A stretch of DNA of 64,000 nt from DASYTH01 sp035762905 (GCF_035762905.1 NZ_DASUCC010000046.1:1-64000); one strand, 5' to 3'. Shown: positions 7,271-16,374, counted from the stretch's first letter. The notes: generated by a model not told the origin, from the sequence alone. Program-made: numbers and translations.

Positions 7271-7907
7271 TCATGCGGTGAGCCGGCGTCCCAACCGGAC
7301 ACTGGCTATGGTCAGCAGCGCCAGGGCGAAGGTGCCGAGTACGGCCAGGTGGGTGGCGATCTGGGGGATGCCGCCGCCGCGGGAGAGGATTTCGGTCCAG
7401 CCGTCGATGGCCCAGGCGTGTGGGGTGATGTGGCCGATGGTCCGCATCGGTAGGGCACGATCTCCAGTGGCCACATGGCGCCGCCGAGCATGCCGGCGGC
7501 GATGCCGATGGCGCCGGCCTGTTCGGGGGTCCGGGACAGGGTGCCGGCCAGGATTCCGGTGCCGGTGCCGACCAGGGCCCACACGGTGATGAGCGCGGCG
7601 GCGGCGCTGGCGAGGAGGGGGATGGTGACCGTGCCGCCGGCGCGCAGCGTGGTGTCCAGGCCGGCGGGAACGATCACGACCGCGTCCAGTTCGTTGCGGC
7701 GCAACGCGGTTCCATGCGGATCACGGTCGTCTTGCCGGCGCCGTTGGGACCCAGCAGCCCGTAGGTCTCGCCCGGCGCGATGCGCAGGCTCACGCCGGCC
7801 ACCGCGATCCGGTCACCGAACCGCCGGGTCAACCCGACGCATTCCAGCACCGGACCGGTCGCCTCCGGTATGGCCGCGGCCACCTCAACCTGGGTCACGG
7901 GATCCAC
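7271..7907 (-). pseudogene. Decayed ABC exporter (ATPase plus ABC-2 permease fragments)
   Basis: Reading leftward, an ATPase N-terminus (GPVLECVGLTRRFGDRIAVA, then Walker A GPNGAGKTTVIRM) stops making sense just after the P-loop near 7710. It is followed, in other frames, by the second half of an ABC-2 permease (GGTVTIPLLASAAAALITVW ... GGAMWPLEIVP). A frameshift near 7450 separates this from its C-terminus (RTIGHITPHAWAIDGW ... LGRRLTA). The signature motif, Walker B and the permease N-terminus are missing, so a deletion fused two adjacent genes and a frameshift followed. A DosR-like box (7962-7975) still sits upstream. Confidence 0.85.
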
Positions 7908-7961
7908 CGCCTCAGCTCGGTCAGGTTCGTTCAGTCCGTCACGGCCCGGCCGGGCCCACCA

Positions 7962-7975
7962 GGGACCTTGGACAT
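7962..7975. promoter_or_regulatory. DosR-like box 5
   Basis: GGGACCTTGGACAT lies between the ABC exporter pseudogene (minus) and the PLDc_N-type gene (plus, start 8049). The right half is imperfect. It is usable in either direction by position. Confidence 0.45.
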
Positions 7976-8048
7976 GGCGCGGCCGTGCGTCGGGCTCTAC
8001 TGAGGCTGAGGTGCCGGCGGCATGGTCGGGGGTGAGGAGGTGTGCACG

Positions 8049-8276
8049 ATGGGTGGAACTCGGCGTTGGAGGGATCTTTCGCCAGGGCAGCGGCGCGGTT
8101 TCGTCGTGGCGAGCGTGGTGCAGGTCGGGCTGGCCGCGGTGGCCTGGGTCGATCTGGCCCGGCGCCCGGCCGAGCGGGTGCGGGGGCGCAAACCGTTGTG
8201 GGCGGTGGCGATCGCGGTGAACTTCGTCGGGCCGGTCGCCTACCTGTGCTGTGGCCGGGTCAAGCAGCGGCCGTGA
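8049..8276 (+). CDS. Small PLDc_N-type membrane protein (75 aa)
   Basis: Two membrane segments (GFVVASVVQVGLAAVAWVDL and LWAVAIAVNFVGPVAYLCCG) separated by a basic loop (ARRPAERVRGRK) match the PLDc_N (phospholipase D-nuclease N-terminal) small membrane domain, which often stands alone in actinobacteria. Function unknown. Start 8049 follows GAGGAGG; the upstream in-frame ATG 8022 has no such site. Confidence 0.8.
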   Translation: MGGTRRWRDLSPGQRRGFVVASVVQVGLAAVAWVDLARRPAERVRGRKPLWAVAIAVNFVGPVAYLCCGRVKQRP

Positions 8277-8375
8277 CGACCACCGGTGAGCCTGGTGTGT
8301 TCTTTGCGCTGGGCCGGTCGCGTGTCAGAGTATGTGCGGTGGACGGCCCACCCCCGGGACCAGTGGTGAGGCGGG

Positions 8376-10085
8376 ATGGTGGAGCAGAGGCCGACGGCGA
8401 CCGGTGTGTCGCTGGCCGGGCTTCGGTTGGACGAGTTGCTCGGCGAGGTGCAGGAGCGGCTCGCTGAGATCGCCCAGACCCGGGACCGGATGCAGGGTCT
8501 GCTGGATTCGGTGCTCGCGGTCGGCTCCGGGCTGGAGTTGGCGGGCACCCTGCAGCGGATCATCCAGACCGCGGTCGAGCTGGTCGACGCCCGGTACGGC
8601 GCGTTGGGGGTGCTGGGCGTCGGCGGCGGCCTGTCGAAGTTCGTCCATGTCGGTATCGATGAGGAGACCCGGGCCCAGATGGGGCATCTGCCCGAGGGCA
8701 AGGGCCTGCTCGGGGAGTTGATCGAGCGTCCGCAGCCGATCCGGGTGCCGGATCTGGCCGAGCATCCCGCGTCGGTCGGGTTCCCGCCGAATCATCCGCC
8801 GATGCGCAGCTTCGTCGGGGTTCCGGTGCGGGTGCGCGACGCGGTGTTCGGCAACCTCTACCTCACCGAGAAGCAGGGCGGTGGTGAGTTCACCGCCGAC
8901 GATGAGGTGGTGCTGCGGGCGCTGGCGGCCGCGGCCGGGGTCGCGGTGGAGAACGCCCGGTTGTTCGAGGAGTCCCGGATGCGGGAGCGGTGGCAGCAGG
9001 CCTCCGCTGAGATCAACACGTTGCTGCTCGGCGGCGGGTCCGGGGACGACGCCATGCGGCTGATCGTCCAGCGGGCGCTTGAGCTGTCCGCATCGGATTG
9101 TGCGCTCATCCTGCTGCTGGCCGAGTCGGACCGGTTGGTGGTCGCCGCCGCGGCCGGTGAGCACGGCGAGCGGTTGATCGGCGCGGGCATCGCGGCGAGT
9201 GAACCGGTGGTCGCCGAGGTGGTAGCGACCCGCGCGGCCAACCTGGTCGCCGATCTGAGCCACGCGCTGCCGGACGGTCTGGACATCGCCGCCGCGGAGT
9301 ACGGTCCGGCGCTGGTCGTGCCGCTGGGCACCGCCGAGCGGGTCGGTGGGGTGCTGCTGGCGTTGCGCGGCAAGGGCGGCGCGCCGTTCGAACCGGACCG
9401 GGTGCCGTTGCTGGGCTCGTTCGCCGATCAGGCCGCGTTGGCCCTGGAGCTGGCCGACAAACAGCGCACCCAGCAGCAACTGGGCCTGTTGGCCGATCGG
9501 GACCGGATCGCCGGGGATCTGCACGATCATGTGATCCAGCGGTTGTTCGCGACCGGGATGCGGCTGCAGGGCGGTCTGCGGCGGGTCACCGACCCGGAGG
9601 TCCGCCGCCGGGTGATCACCTCGGTGCAGGAGCTCGACCAGACCGTCCAGGAGATCCGCACCTCGATCTTCGACCTGCACACCAGCGGGGACGACAGCGG
9701 CACCAGTCTGCGCCGGCGGATGCTGGACACCGTGGCCGACCTGTCCGCCGACACCCCGGTGTCCCCGTCGATCCGCATCGACGGTGCGGTGGACACCCTG
9801 GTCGCCGGCCAGGACGTGGCCGAGCACGCGCTGGCCGTGCTGCGCGAAGCGGTCAGCAACGCGCTACGGCACGCCCAGGCCAGCGAGGTCGTCGTCACCA
9901 TCGAAGCCGGCGACGACCTGATCATCGACGTCGCCGACAACGGCATCGGCATCCCGACCGGCATCGCCCGCAGCGGCCTGCTCGGCATCGAGCGCCGCGC
10001 CGCCAAATGCGCCGGCACCCTCGCCGTCGGACCCGGCCTCGGCGGCGGCGGTACCCGGCTGACCTGGCGGGTACCACTGACCTGA
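8376..10085 (+). CDS. devS: DevS/DosT-like haem-sensor histidine kinase (569 aa)
   Basis: Order: coiled N-terminus, GAF-A (~50-190), GAF-B (~210-365), HisKA_3 dimerisation domain and HATPase. It closely tracks mycobacterial DevS. The haem proximal His (H149 in DevS) corresponds to H140 in GFPPNHPPM, and the distal Tyr (Y171) to Y162 in GNLYLTEK, so an O2/NO/CO-sensing haem is likely. The phospho-acceptor is H383 in DRIAGDLHDHVIQRLFATG; the N-box (REAVSNALRHA) and G-box (DNGIGIP) are intact. No membrane segment. GAGGCGGG precedes ATG 8376. The presumed target is the DevR-like regulator at 3330-3974. Confidence 0.93.
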   Translation: MVEQRPTATGVSLAGLRLDELLGEVQERLAEIAQTRDRMQGLLDSVLAVGSGLELAGTLQRIIQTAVELVDARYGALGVLGVGGGLSKFVHVGIDEETRAQMGHLPEGKGLLGELIERPQPIRVPDLAEHPASVGFPPNHPPMRSFVGVPVRVRDAVFGNLYLTEKQGGGEFTADDEVVLRALAAAAGVAVENARLFEESRMRERWQQASAEINTLLLGGGSGDDAMRLIVQRALELSASDCALILLLAESDRLVVAAAAGEHGERLIGAGIAASEPVVAEVVATRAANLVADLSHALPDGLDIAAAEYGPALVVPLGTAERVGGVLLALRGKGGAPFEPDRVPLLGSFADQAALALELADKQRTQQQLGLLADRDRIAGDLHDHVIQRLFATGMRLQGGLRRVTDPEVRRRVITSVQELDQTVQEIRTSIFDLHTSGDDSGTSLRRRMLDTVADLSADTPVSPSIRIDGAVDTLVAGQDVAEHALAVLREAVSNALRHAQASEVVVTIEAGDDLIIDVADNGIGIPTGIARSGLLGIERRAAKCAGTLAVGPGLGGGGTRLTWRVPLT

Positions 10086-10151
10086 CCCCGGGCCGACCCC
10101 GCAACCACACGCTCCGCCGACCGGCCCGTCGACGCGGTGCGACCCAGTCGA

Positions 10152-11261
10152 TCAGCGGAACCGGCACAACGCGCCGATGCCCTCGGCGGGCGCACCCGCG
10201 GCGCCGGGGTCGAGCAGGTGCACCTGTGCTCCGGTGCGCAGCGCGGCGCGGATCGCCACGTCCGGCAGCGGCCCACGGTCGCACTGGGCCCAGGACGGCG
10301 GCGGGGTCTGGGTGCCGGGCAGGAGTTGCGCGGGTTGGGCGCCGAACCAGGCGGTTCGGGAGTCATCCTGGCCGGGTTCGACCAGGAGTTCCGCGACCCG
10401 GCCCTGGGCCAGGGCTTCCAGGGTGGCCAGCGCACCGTCCACGGCCAGCCCGTGCGGTGCGCGTTGTTCGGCGAAGCGGGACAGCAGTTCCCCGGTCCAC
10501 TGCGCGGCGGCGGAACGGGCGACCTCGGCCACCGTTTCGGCTCGGTGGGGTTGGGAGCCGTCCGGGCTGCGGCCGCCCGTGATGTGCCGGATGGTGACCT
10601 CGGTACGGACCCAGGCCGGCAGCCGCTCCTCGAGCAGTTGCACGGCGCGGACATCGCCGGAGATCACCAGCAGCCGGGCGCCGCTGTCGCGCAGCGCCCG
10701 TTCGCAGGCCCCAGCGACGGCGCCGGCGTTGTGTCGCCAGGAGTCCTCGGCGCGGTGCTGGTAGCGGGACTGGGCCCGGCCTCCGGGCGCGTTGCGCTCG
10801 ATCTCGTCGTCCGGTCCGTACACGGAGGTGATCCGTGGCGGCTGGCCGCCACCGGCACCGGTGTGGATGTCCGCCCCGGTGCGGTCGGTGACCACCAACA
10901 CGTGGGCCGGCCGGTCCCGCAACCACGTCAGGATCGGGGCGAGCCGGGCCACCGGAGTCCAGTCGGCCCGGTCCGGTCCGGCCAGGCCGGGCGCGTGCAG
11001 CACGACCGGCTCGGCCGTCGCGGTGGCGAACACCGCCAGCCCTTCGGCCGGTGCCGCCGGCACAGCCCGTTCGACCGCGGCCACGATGTCATCGCCGGCA
11101 CCGGCCCGCAGCAGGCGCCCGTTCAACGCATGCCATCGCGCGGGCCAGTCATCGTCGACGGGCCCCACGGATGCCAGGTAGACCGAGGCGACACCGGAGC
11201 CGGCCGGCACGAGATCGGTGATGATGCGCTCGTCCGCCGGGAAGATCATTCTGGTTGACAT
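10152..11261 (-). CDS. Rv2629-like release-factor-fold protein (369 aa)
   Basis: Matches the bacterial baeRF/Vms1-eRF1-like family that includes Rv2629, a DosR-regulon member. Seen: ITSVYGPDDEIERNAPGG, then SRYQHRAEDSWRHNA, the central LLVISGDVRAVQLLEERLP and the C-terminal SWAQCDRGPLPDVAIRAALR. Members resemble archaeo-eukaryotic peptide release factors and are thought to act on stalled ribosomes or tRNA; the exact substrate is unknown. GAGGAGAGG precedes ATG 11261. DosR-like box 6 lies 77 nt upstream. It converges on devS. Confidence 0.85.
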   Translation of the reverse strand: MSTRMIFPADERIITDLVPAGSGVASVYLASVGPVDDDWPARWHALNGRLLRAGAGDDIVAAVERAVPAAPAEGLAVFATATAEPVVLHAPGLAGPDRADWTPVARLAPILTWLRDRPAHVLVVTDRTGADIHTGAGGGQPPRITSVYGPDDEIERNAPGGRAQSRYQHRAEDSWRHNAGAVAGACERALRDSGARLLVISGDVRAVQLLEERLPAWVRTEVTIRHITGGRSPDGSQPHRAETVAEVARSAAAQWTGELLSRFAEQRAPHGLAVDGALATLEALAQGRVAELLVEPGQDDSRTAWFGAQPAQLLPGTQTPPPSWAQCDRGPLPDVAIRAALRTGAQVHLLDPGAAGAPAEGIGALCRFR

Positions 11262-11337
11262 CGTGCTCCTCTCCTCGTTGCCTCATCTTCGGCCGTGACC
11301 GGGTCCGTCCTGCACCGTCGTAGGCCCTGGCCGCGTG

Positions 11338-11373
11338 GGGCCTTTGGTCGGTGAAGCCGGGAACCTGCGTCCC
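11338..11373. promoter_or_regulatory. DosR-like box 6 and adjacent imperfect site
   Basis: GGGCCTTTGGTCGG (11338-11351) is followed at once by GGGAACCTGCGTCCC (11359-11373, one base too long in the centre) in the divergent gap between the Rv2629-like gene (minus) and the CoA-binding gene (plus). The paired arrangement resembles the double boxes of strong DosR promoters. Confidence 0.55.
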
Positions 11374-11448
11374 GGCCGAAAGCACCCAACGGCTCTGGGG
11401 CGGCGCCGGACCACGCGTGATCGTGGTCGTGCCGGATGAGGAGGAGTC

Positions 11449-11925
11449 ATGCGAAAGATCACCGAGGCGGCCACGGAGTTCCTTGCCAGCAAACGGATCG
11501 CGGTGACCGGAGTGTCGCGTGACCCACAGGGCCACGGCGGCAACATCGTCTACCAGCGGTTGCGTGAGCGCGGGTACCAGGTCTTCGCGGTCAACCCGAA
11601 CGCCGATCAGGTCGAGGGCGATACCTGTTACCACGACCTGAAGTCCGTCCCCGGCGGCGTCGACGCCGTGGTCATCGGCACCCGCCCGGACACCGCGGAA
11701 GCCACCATGCGCGAGTGCGCCGAACTCGGCATCACCCGGGTGTGGATGCACCGCTCGTTCGGCACCGGCAGCGTCTCAGCGGCCGCCACCGACTACGGCC
11801 GGGCACACGGCATCACCGTGATCGACGGCGGTTGCCCCCTGATGTTCGCACCCACGTCCGACCCCGGGCACCGGATCATGCGCCGGATCTGTGCGCTCAC
11901 CGGCGCCGTGCCCAGCAGGGTCTGA
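11449..11925 (+). CDS. CoA-binding Rossmann protein (158 aa)
   Basis: Stand-alone CoA-binding domain (YccU-like). Visible are the first strand/loop IAVTGVSRDPQGHGGNIVYQ, YQVFAVNPNAD, the strand VDAVVIGTRPDTA and the GITVIDGGCPLMF motif with its conserved Cys. Such proteins bind CoA or acyl-CoA and may regulate acyl-CoA metabolism; no catalytic role is established. GAGGAGG precedes the ATG. It is divergent from the Rv2629-like gene across DosR-like box 6. Confidence 0.88.
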   Translation: MRKITEAATEFLASKRIAVTGVSRDPQGHGGNIVYQRLRERGYQVFAVNPNADQVEGDTCYHDLKSVPGGVDAVVIGTRPDTAEATMRECAELGITRVWMHRSFGTGSVSAAATDYGRAHGITVIDGGCPLMFAPTSDPGHRIMRRICALTGAVPSRV

Positions 11926-11984
11926 CGGCTGGCAAGGGACGCAAACCATGACCGGTCGATCGCCGGCGCATGCCAGTGGGTTGA

Positions 11985-11998
11985 GGGTCGAAGGTCCC
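11985..11998. promoter_or_regulatory. DosR-like box 7
   Basis: GGGTCGAAGGTCCC (minus strand GGGACCTTCGACCC) lies 87 nt upstream of the CBS-BON gene start at 12085; twelve of the fourteen bases form a palindrome. Confidence 0.6.
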
Positions 11999-12084
11999 GA
12001 CCGGTTGGGGTCGCGGGTCGGTGTTCGGGGTGCGGTGGGTCGATCAGAGTGGAGCTGAAAGGTTCGATCGAGAGAGGACACACG

Positions 12085-12723
12085 ATGACCACCCAGCTCA
12101 CCACGAAAACCGTGGCGTCGGTGATGTCCCGTGATCCGGTCACGGTCGCCGTGCACACGCACTACAAGGATGTGCTCGAGTTGCTCGTCGCGCGGGATGT
12201 GGGCGCGGCGGCGGTGGTCAGTGCGACCGGCCGGGTGCTCGGGGTGGTGTCCGAGGCCGACCTGCTGCGCACCGGTCGCAAGTCACGAAACTGGCGGCGG
12301 CGCAGCCGGGACGTGTCCCGGCGGACCGCGGGGGAGCTGATGGCCACGCCCGCCCTGACCGTGCGCTCGGATGCACCGCTGGCGGTGGCCGCCAAGGTGT
12401 TGGCCGAGTCGGGCAAGCGGCAGCTGTTCGTCGTCGATGACGGGCGGCTGGTCGGCATGCTCGCCCGGCGGGCCGTGCTGGAACTGTTCCTGCGGCCGGA
12501 CAAGGAGATCTGCGCCGAGATCGAGCACGACATCTTCACCGGACCGGCCGACGTGCCGGAACCGACGGTGCGGGTCAGCGTCGAGCACGGCGTGGTGCAG
12601 CTGACCGGTTGGCTGCCGTGGCGCGCCGACATCGACAGCGCGGTCGCCCGGGTGGCCTATGTTCCCGGCGTGATCGGGGTCCGGGACCGACTCATCGCCG
12701 CCTACGACGACCGACGCCACTGA
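12085..12723 (+). CDS. CBS-CBS-BON protein (212 aa)
   Basis: Two CBS repeats (about 8-60 from VASVMSRDPVTVAV, and about 80-135 with ELMATPALTVRSDAPLAVAA and LFVVDDGRLVGMLARRAVL) bind adenine nucleotides in this family. A C-terminal BON domain (about 150-210, VRVSVEHGVVQLTGWLPW) follows. The CBS pair resembles Rv2626c/Hrp1, the most strongly induced DosR gene; the BON extension may add membrane or ligand binding. ATG 12085 follows AGAGG. It is followed after 15 nt by a Usp gene, probably co-transcribed. Confidence 0.9.
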   Translation: MTTQLTTKTVASVMSRDPVTVAVHTHYKDVLELLVARDVGAAAVVSATGRVLGVVSEADLLRTGRKSRNWRRRSRDVSRRTAGELMATPALTVRSDAPLAVAAKVLAESGKRQLFVVDDGRLVGMLARRAVLELFLRPDKEICAEIEHDIFTGPADVPEPTVRVSVEHGVVQLTGWLPWRADIDSAVARVAYVPGVIGVRDRLIAAYDDRRH

Positions 12724-12738
12724 TGGGCAGGGACCGGG

Positions 12739-13629
12739 ATGAGCATCAATGACAAGCTCCGGCCGGTCGTGGTCGCGGTCGACGGGTCGGACTCGGCGGT
12801 GCGGGCCGCCCGGTGGGCCGCGGCCGAGGCGCGGCGGCGCGGCCGGGTGCTGCGGGTCGTGCATGCCGACGAGTGGCCACTGCCGACCTACGGACCGGTG
12901 TTCGTGAAACCGAAACTGCTCCAGGCCGCGGTGCAGACCGCCGCGGCAACCGTGCTGCGCGACGCCGCGGCCGCCGTCGGCGAAGCGGAGCCGCAGGTGC
13001 GGTGCGAGACCCAGGCGTTGTCCGGTCCCGCCGTCGCCGTACTGCGCGAGGTGAGCCGGCACGCCGCGCTGCTGGTGCTCGGCTCGCGCGGCCTCGGCGG
13101 GTTCACCGGCCTGCTGGTCGGTTCGGTCGCGGTGGCGCTGGCCGCACACGGCTACTGCCCCGTTGTGGTGGTGCGCGGGGCTGAACCCGCCGCCGACGGG
13201 CCGGTCGTGGTCGGGGTCGACGGATCCCCGACCAGCGAGGCGGCGCTCGCACTGGCCTTCGACGAGGCGGCCGCGCGGGGCGTCGACCTGGTCGCCGTGC
13301 ACGCCTGGAGCGACCTGGTCTACCCGCTCTACGCCGGTGCCTACCTGCCCGACATCGACTGGCGGCCGATCGAGGAGCAGGCCACCGAACTACTGGCCGA
13401 GCGGTTGGCCGGCTGGTCGGAGAAGTACCCGCAGGTACGCGTCCGGCGCCTGGTCGAACGCGACCGCCCGGCCAACGCCCTGCTCACCGCGGCCCAGCCC
13501 GCCCAACTGCTCGTGGTGGGCAGCCGCGGCCGCGGCGGCTTCGCCGGGCTGACCCTGGGTTCGGTCAGCCAGGCGATGATCCACCACGCCCCCTGCCCGG
13601 TCCTGGTGGCCCGTCCCGACGCGAGCTGA
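12739..13629 (+). CDS. Tandem universal stress protein (296 aa)
   Basis: Two UspA domains (VVVAVDGSDSAVRAARWAAA; second VVVGVDGSPTSEAALALAFD) with ATP loops GSRGLGGFTGLLVGS and GSRGRGGFAGLTLGS. It is the closest local relative of the Usp at 5603, sharing the segments DIDWRPIEEQATELLAERL and SVSQAMIHHAPCPV in domain 2. It follows the CBS-BON gene by 15 nt. Confidence 0.92.
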   Translation: MSINDKLRPVVVAVDGSDSAVRAARWAAAEARRRGRVLRVVHADEWPLPTYGPVFVKPKLLQAAVQTAAATVLRDAAAAVGEAEPQVRCETQALSGPAVAVLREVSRHAALLVLGSRGLGGFTGLLVGSVAVALAAHGYCPVVVVRGAEPAADGPVVVGVDGSPTSEAALALAFDEAAARGVDLVAVHAWSDLVYPLYAGAYLPDIDWRPIEEQATELLAERLAGWSEKYPQVRVRRLVERDRPANALLTAAQPAQLLVVGSRGRGGFAGLTLGSVSQAMIHHAPCPVLVARPDAS

Positions 13630-13678
13630 CCGGTCATTCGGTGCGAGGTCGGATCGCGGTCGGAAGTCCCGCGGTGTG

Positions 13679-13692
13679 GGGACCTCGGACTC
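13679..13692. promoter_or_regulatory. DosR-like box 8
   Basis: GGGACCTCGGACTC, with a flanking half-site AAGTCCC at about 13664-13670, lies 61 nt upstream of the alcohol dehydrogenase start. The left half is perfect; the right half has two mismatches. Confidence 0.5.
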
Positions 13693-13752
13693 CTGTTTCC
13701 CGGCGCTGCACGCACCAGCCTGAATGTGCTGGCAAATCTGTTGGGAGGCACC

Positions 13753-14793
13753 ATGAAGGCACTGGTTTACGACGGCCCCGGTCAGCGGGTCTGGCGCGAT
13801 GTTCCGCAACCGTCGCTGCGGGAGCCGACCGATGCGGTCGTGCGGGTCGACGCGGTCACCATCTGCGGGACCGATCTGCACATCCTCAAGGGAGATGTGC
13901 CGACCGTCCAATCGGGACGAATTCTCGGTCACGAAGCCGTGGGCACCATTGTCGAGGTCGGCGCCGCGGTGACCACGGTCAGGCCGGGCGACCGGGTGCT
14001 GGTGTCCTGCATCAGCGCGTGTGGCCGGTGCCGGTACTGCCGGGTCGCGGCCTATGGCCAGTGCCTCGGCGGCGGTGGCTGGATCCTGGGTCACCTCATC
14101 GACGGCACGCAGGCCGAGTACGTCCGCGTGCCCTTCGCCGACACCTCGACTCATCACCTGCCGGACGCGGTGAGCAGCGAGGCCGCGCTGATGCTGGCCG
14201 ACATCCTGCCGACGTCCTATGAGGTCGGTGTCCGCAACGGCAACGTGGCACCCGGCGACACGGTGGTCGTCGTCGGCGCCGGACCGATCGGCCTGGCCGC
14301 GATCTCCACCGCACAGCTCTACAGCCCGAGTCAGATCATCGCGATCGACCTGGCCCAGTCCCGGTTGGACGCCGCCAAGCAGTTCGGCGCCGACGTCACC
14401 ATCGGCGCCGGTCAGGACGCCGCTGAGGTGGTCGGTGAGTTGACCGGTGGGCTCGGCGCGGACGTCGCGATCGAGGCCGTCGGGGTGCCCGAAACGTTCG
14501 AGCTGTGCGCCAAGCTGGTTCGCGCCGGCGGGCACGTGGCCAACGTCGGCGTGCACGGCAAGCCCGCCACGCTGCACCTGGAGGACCTCTGGATCCGCAA
14601 CGTCACCATCACCACCGGTCTGGTCGACACCTCCAGCACACCCACCCTGCTCCGGATGCTCGCCGCCGGCCGGCTGGACACCACCCGGTTCATCACCCAC
14701 CGGTTCGCCCTCGCCGAAATGGAAGCGGCATATCAGGCGTTCTCCCATCCCAACGACACCGGCGCGCTCAAGGTCGTCCTGGCCCGGCCGTGA
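13753..14793 (+). CDS. Zinc-dependent medium-chain alcohol dehydrogenase (346 aa)
   Basis: NAD(P)-dependent MDR dehydrogenase. The catalytic zinc site appears as TICGTDLH with GHEAVG; the structural zinc loop has four Cys in SACGRCRYCRVAAYGQC; the nucleotide-binding motif is VVVVGAGPIGLAAI. It probably interconverts alcohols and aldehydes to balance redox; the substrate cannot be read. GGGAGG precedes ATG 13753. DosR-like box 8 upstream places it in the dormancy island, where reductive disposal of NADH would make sense (inference). Confidence 0.92.
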   Translation: MKALVYDGPGQRVWRDVPQPSLREPTDAVVRVDAVTICGTDLHILKGDVPTVQSGRILGHEAVGTIVEVGAAVTTVRPGDRVLVSCISACGRCRYCRVAAYGQCLGGGGWILGHLIDGTQAEYVRVPFADTSTHHLPDAVSSEAALMLADILPTSYEVGVRNGNVAPGDTVVVVGAGPIGLAAISTAQLYSPSQIIAIDLAQSRLDAAKQFGADVTIGAGQDAAEVVGELTGGLGADVAIEAVGVPETFELCAKLVRAGGHVANVGVHGKPATLHLEDLWIRNVTITTGLVDTSSTPTLLRMLAAGRLDTTRFITHRFALAEMEAAYQAFSHPNDTGALKVVLARP

Positions 14794-14815
14794 CCCGGCA
14801 TCGCGCCGACCACTC

Positions 14816-14848
14816 GTGCGGGCACGACCCAACCGGTCGTGCCCGCAC
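14816..14848. terminator. Bidirectional terminator-like hairpin
   Basis: A perfect 14-bp stem (GTGCGGGCACGACC / GGTCGTGCCCGCAC) with loop CAACC lies between the convergent alcohol dehydrogenase and fetB-like genes. There is no U-tract, which is common in high-GC actinobacteria. Confidence 0.8.
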
Positions 14849-14890
14849 CCCTTGCGCCGGTCGATCGGGGCCGCAGCGGACAGTCCGGCG

Positions 14891-15658
14891 TCATTTCCCG
14901 GGCCGGGGGAGGGACACGAGGCGGTGGTCGGTGGTGAAGACGCGGTGGACGAGTCCGAGTGTGACCACGACGGTGGTGGTGGCCACCGAGCCCAGAATCA
15001 GGAACATCACCACCGCTTGGACGAGCACGGCCTGCATGGGCGGTACGCCGGCGAGGATCAGTCCGGTCATGGCGCCGGGCAGGAACACCAGTCCGGTCGC
15101 CTTGGTGGTCTCGATCTGCGGCGAGAGCGCCGAGCGCAGCGCCGTCCGCACATACGGGACGGCGGCCGTGCGGGACGGGTGGCCCAGTGCGAGCCGGGCC
15201 TCGACCTCGTCGCGCTTGTCCCGTAGCTCCTCGACCAGGCGGCGGGCGGCGAGCACGGTGGCGGTCATCGAGTTGCCGACGATCATTCCGGCGATCGGCA
15301 CGAGCGTGCGGGCCTGCAAGGGGAAGACGTCGAGTCCGAAGAGGATGCCGAGGGCGATCAGCGAGGCGGCGGCGAACGCGGCGACGGTCAGCGGCATGAT
15401 CCTCGGCACCTCGGGTGCGCGGCGGCGGGCCACGTCCCCGGCGTAACCGATCATGGCCAGCACCCACAGCCAGGCCCACACCAGCGACCGGCCCGGCTCG
15501 ATGATCAGCGTCAGCGCCGCGCCGACCAGCAGGAGTTGGGTCAGCGCCCGGGCCGCCGACCACAACACCTGACGTTCCAGGCCGAGCCGCTGCCACAGCG
15601 AGATCACCGCTGCGACCGCCACGAGCGACATGGAGGTGGCCAACCCGCCGAGGCTCAT
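14891..15658 (-). CDS. fetB: FetB-like (UPF0014) ABC permease (255 aa)
   Basis: Membrane protein with about six or seven segments of the UPF0014/FetB family, known in E. coli as the permease of an iron exporter that helps resist oxidative stress. Readable family motifs are LVPIAGMIVGNSMTATVLAA, the cytosolic loop EARLALGHPSRTAAVPYVRT, and TTKATGLVFLPGAMTGLILAG. It starts in an ATGA overlap with the upstream ATPase gene. The two form an operon with a DosR-like palindrome upstream, pointing to metal export during hypoxia or redox stress. Confidence 0.88.
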   Translation of the reverse strand: MSLGGLATSMSLVAVAAVISLWQRLGLERQVLWSAARALTQLLLVGAALTLIIEPGRSLVWAWLWVLAMIGYAGDVARRRAPEVPRIMPLTVAAFAAASLIALGILFGLDVFPLQARTLVPIAGMIVGNSMTATVLAARRLVEELRDKRDEVEARLALGHPSRTAAVPYVRTALRSALSPQIETTKATGLVFLPGAMTGLILAGVPPMQAVLVQAVVMFLILGSVATTTVVVTLGLVHRVFTTDHRLVSLPRPGK

Positions 15659-16314
15659 CCCTCGACCTCCTCGGTGGTCGGCTCGACCGCGCGGCCGTGC
15701 TCGATGCGCAGCACCCGGTCGGCGATCCGCCGTACCTGCGCCGGGTCGTGGCTGACCCACAGCGCGGCGATTCCCCGCGCGGCGAGTGCTCGCACGGTGC
15801 GCTCCAGGATCCCGGCCGCGGCCCGGTCCAGCGCCGAGGTCGGTTCGTCCAGCAGCAGCACCTCGGGCCGGGTCACCAGCGTGCGCGCCACGCAGACCCG
15901 TTGCGCCTCACCGCCGGACAGTTCGGTGGCGTCGCGATCCAGCCAGGAGCCGTCCAACGCGGCCTGCTCGAGCGCGTCGACCAGTTGGGCGGCGCCCGCG
16001 TCCGGAGCGGCGATGAGCAGGTTTTCCCTTACGGTGCCGGGAAACGGGGTGGGCCGCTGGAAGACCATGCCCACGGTTCTGCGCAGCCGCAACGGATCCA
16101 GCCCGGCCACGTCGTGCCCGCGGAACAGCACCCGTCCCGAGGTCGGGATCTCCAGCCGGTTGCACAGGCGCAGCAGGGTGGTCTTTCCCGACCCGGATGG
16201 ACCGAACAGCACGGTCACGCCGATACCCGGCACCTCCCCCGAGAAGCCATCCAGGGCGCGGACCCCGCCGCGGTCGACGACGACCCGATCGAAGGTGAAC
16301 CCCTCTGGTGCCAC
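15655..16314 (-). CDS. fetA: FetA-like ABC ATPase (219 aa)
   Basis: ATPase partner of the UPF0014 permease. Walker A LFGPSGSGKTTLLRL, signature LSGGEAQRVCVAR, Walker B VLLLDEPTSALD and the switch His in WVSHDP are complete. The start is uncertain: the frame is open to an ATG-type codon at 16374, but that lies against the DosR-like palindrome, so the GTG at 16314 is preferred. A GGAAAG lies directly against it, which is tighter than usual spacing. Confidence 0.85.
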   Translation of the reverse strand: MAPEGFTFDRVVVDRGGVRALDGFSGEVPGIGVTVLFGPSGSGKTTLLRLCNRLEIPTSGRVLFRGHDVAGLDPLRLRRTVGMVFQRPTPFPGTVRENLLIAAPDAGAAQLVDALEQAALDGSWLDRDATELSGGEAQRVCVARTLVTRPEVLLLDEPTSALDRAAAGILERTVRALAARGIAALWVSHDPAQVRRIADRVLRIEHGRAVEPTTEEVEG

Positions 16315-16374
16315 CTTTCCAGCGTGCCGGAACCGGTCGTGGTCCACCAAGCGGCTTCCGACCCGGGCGGGCAT

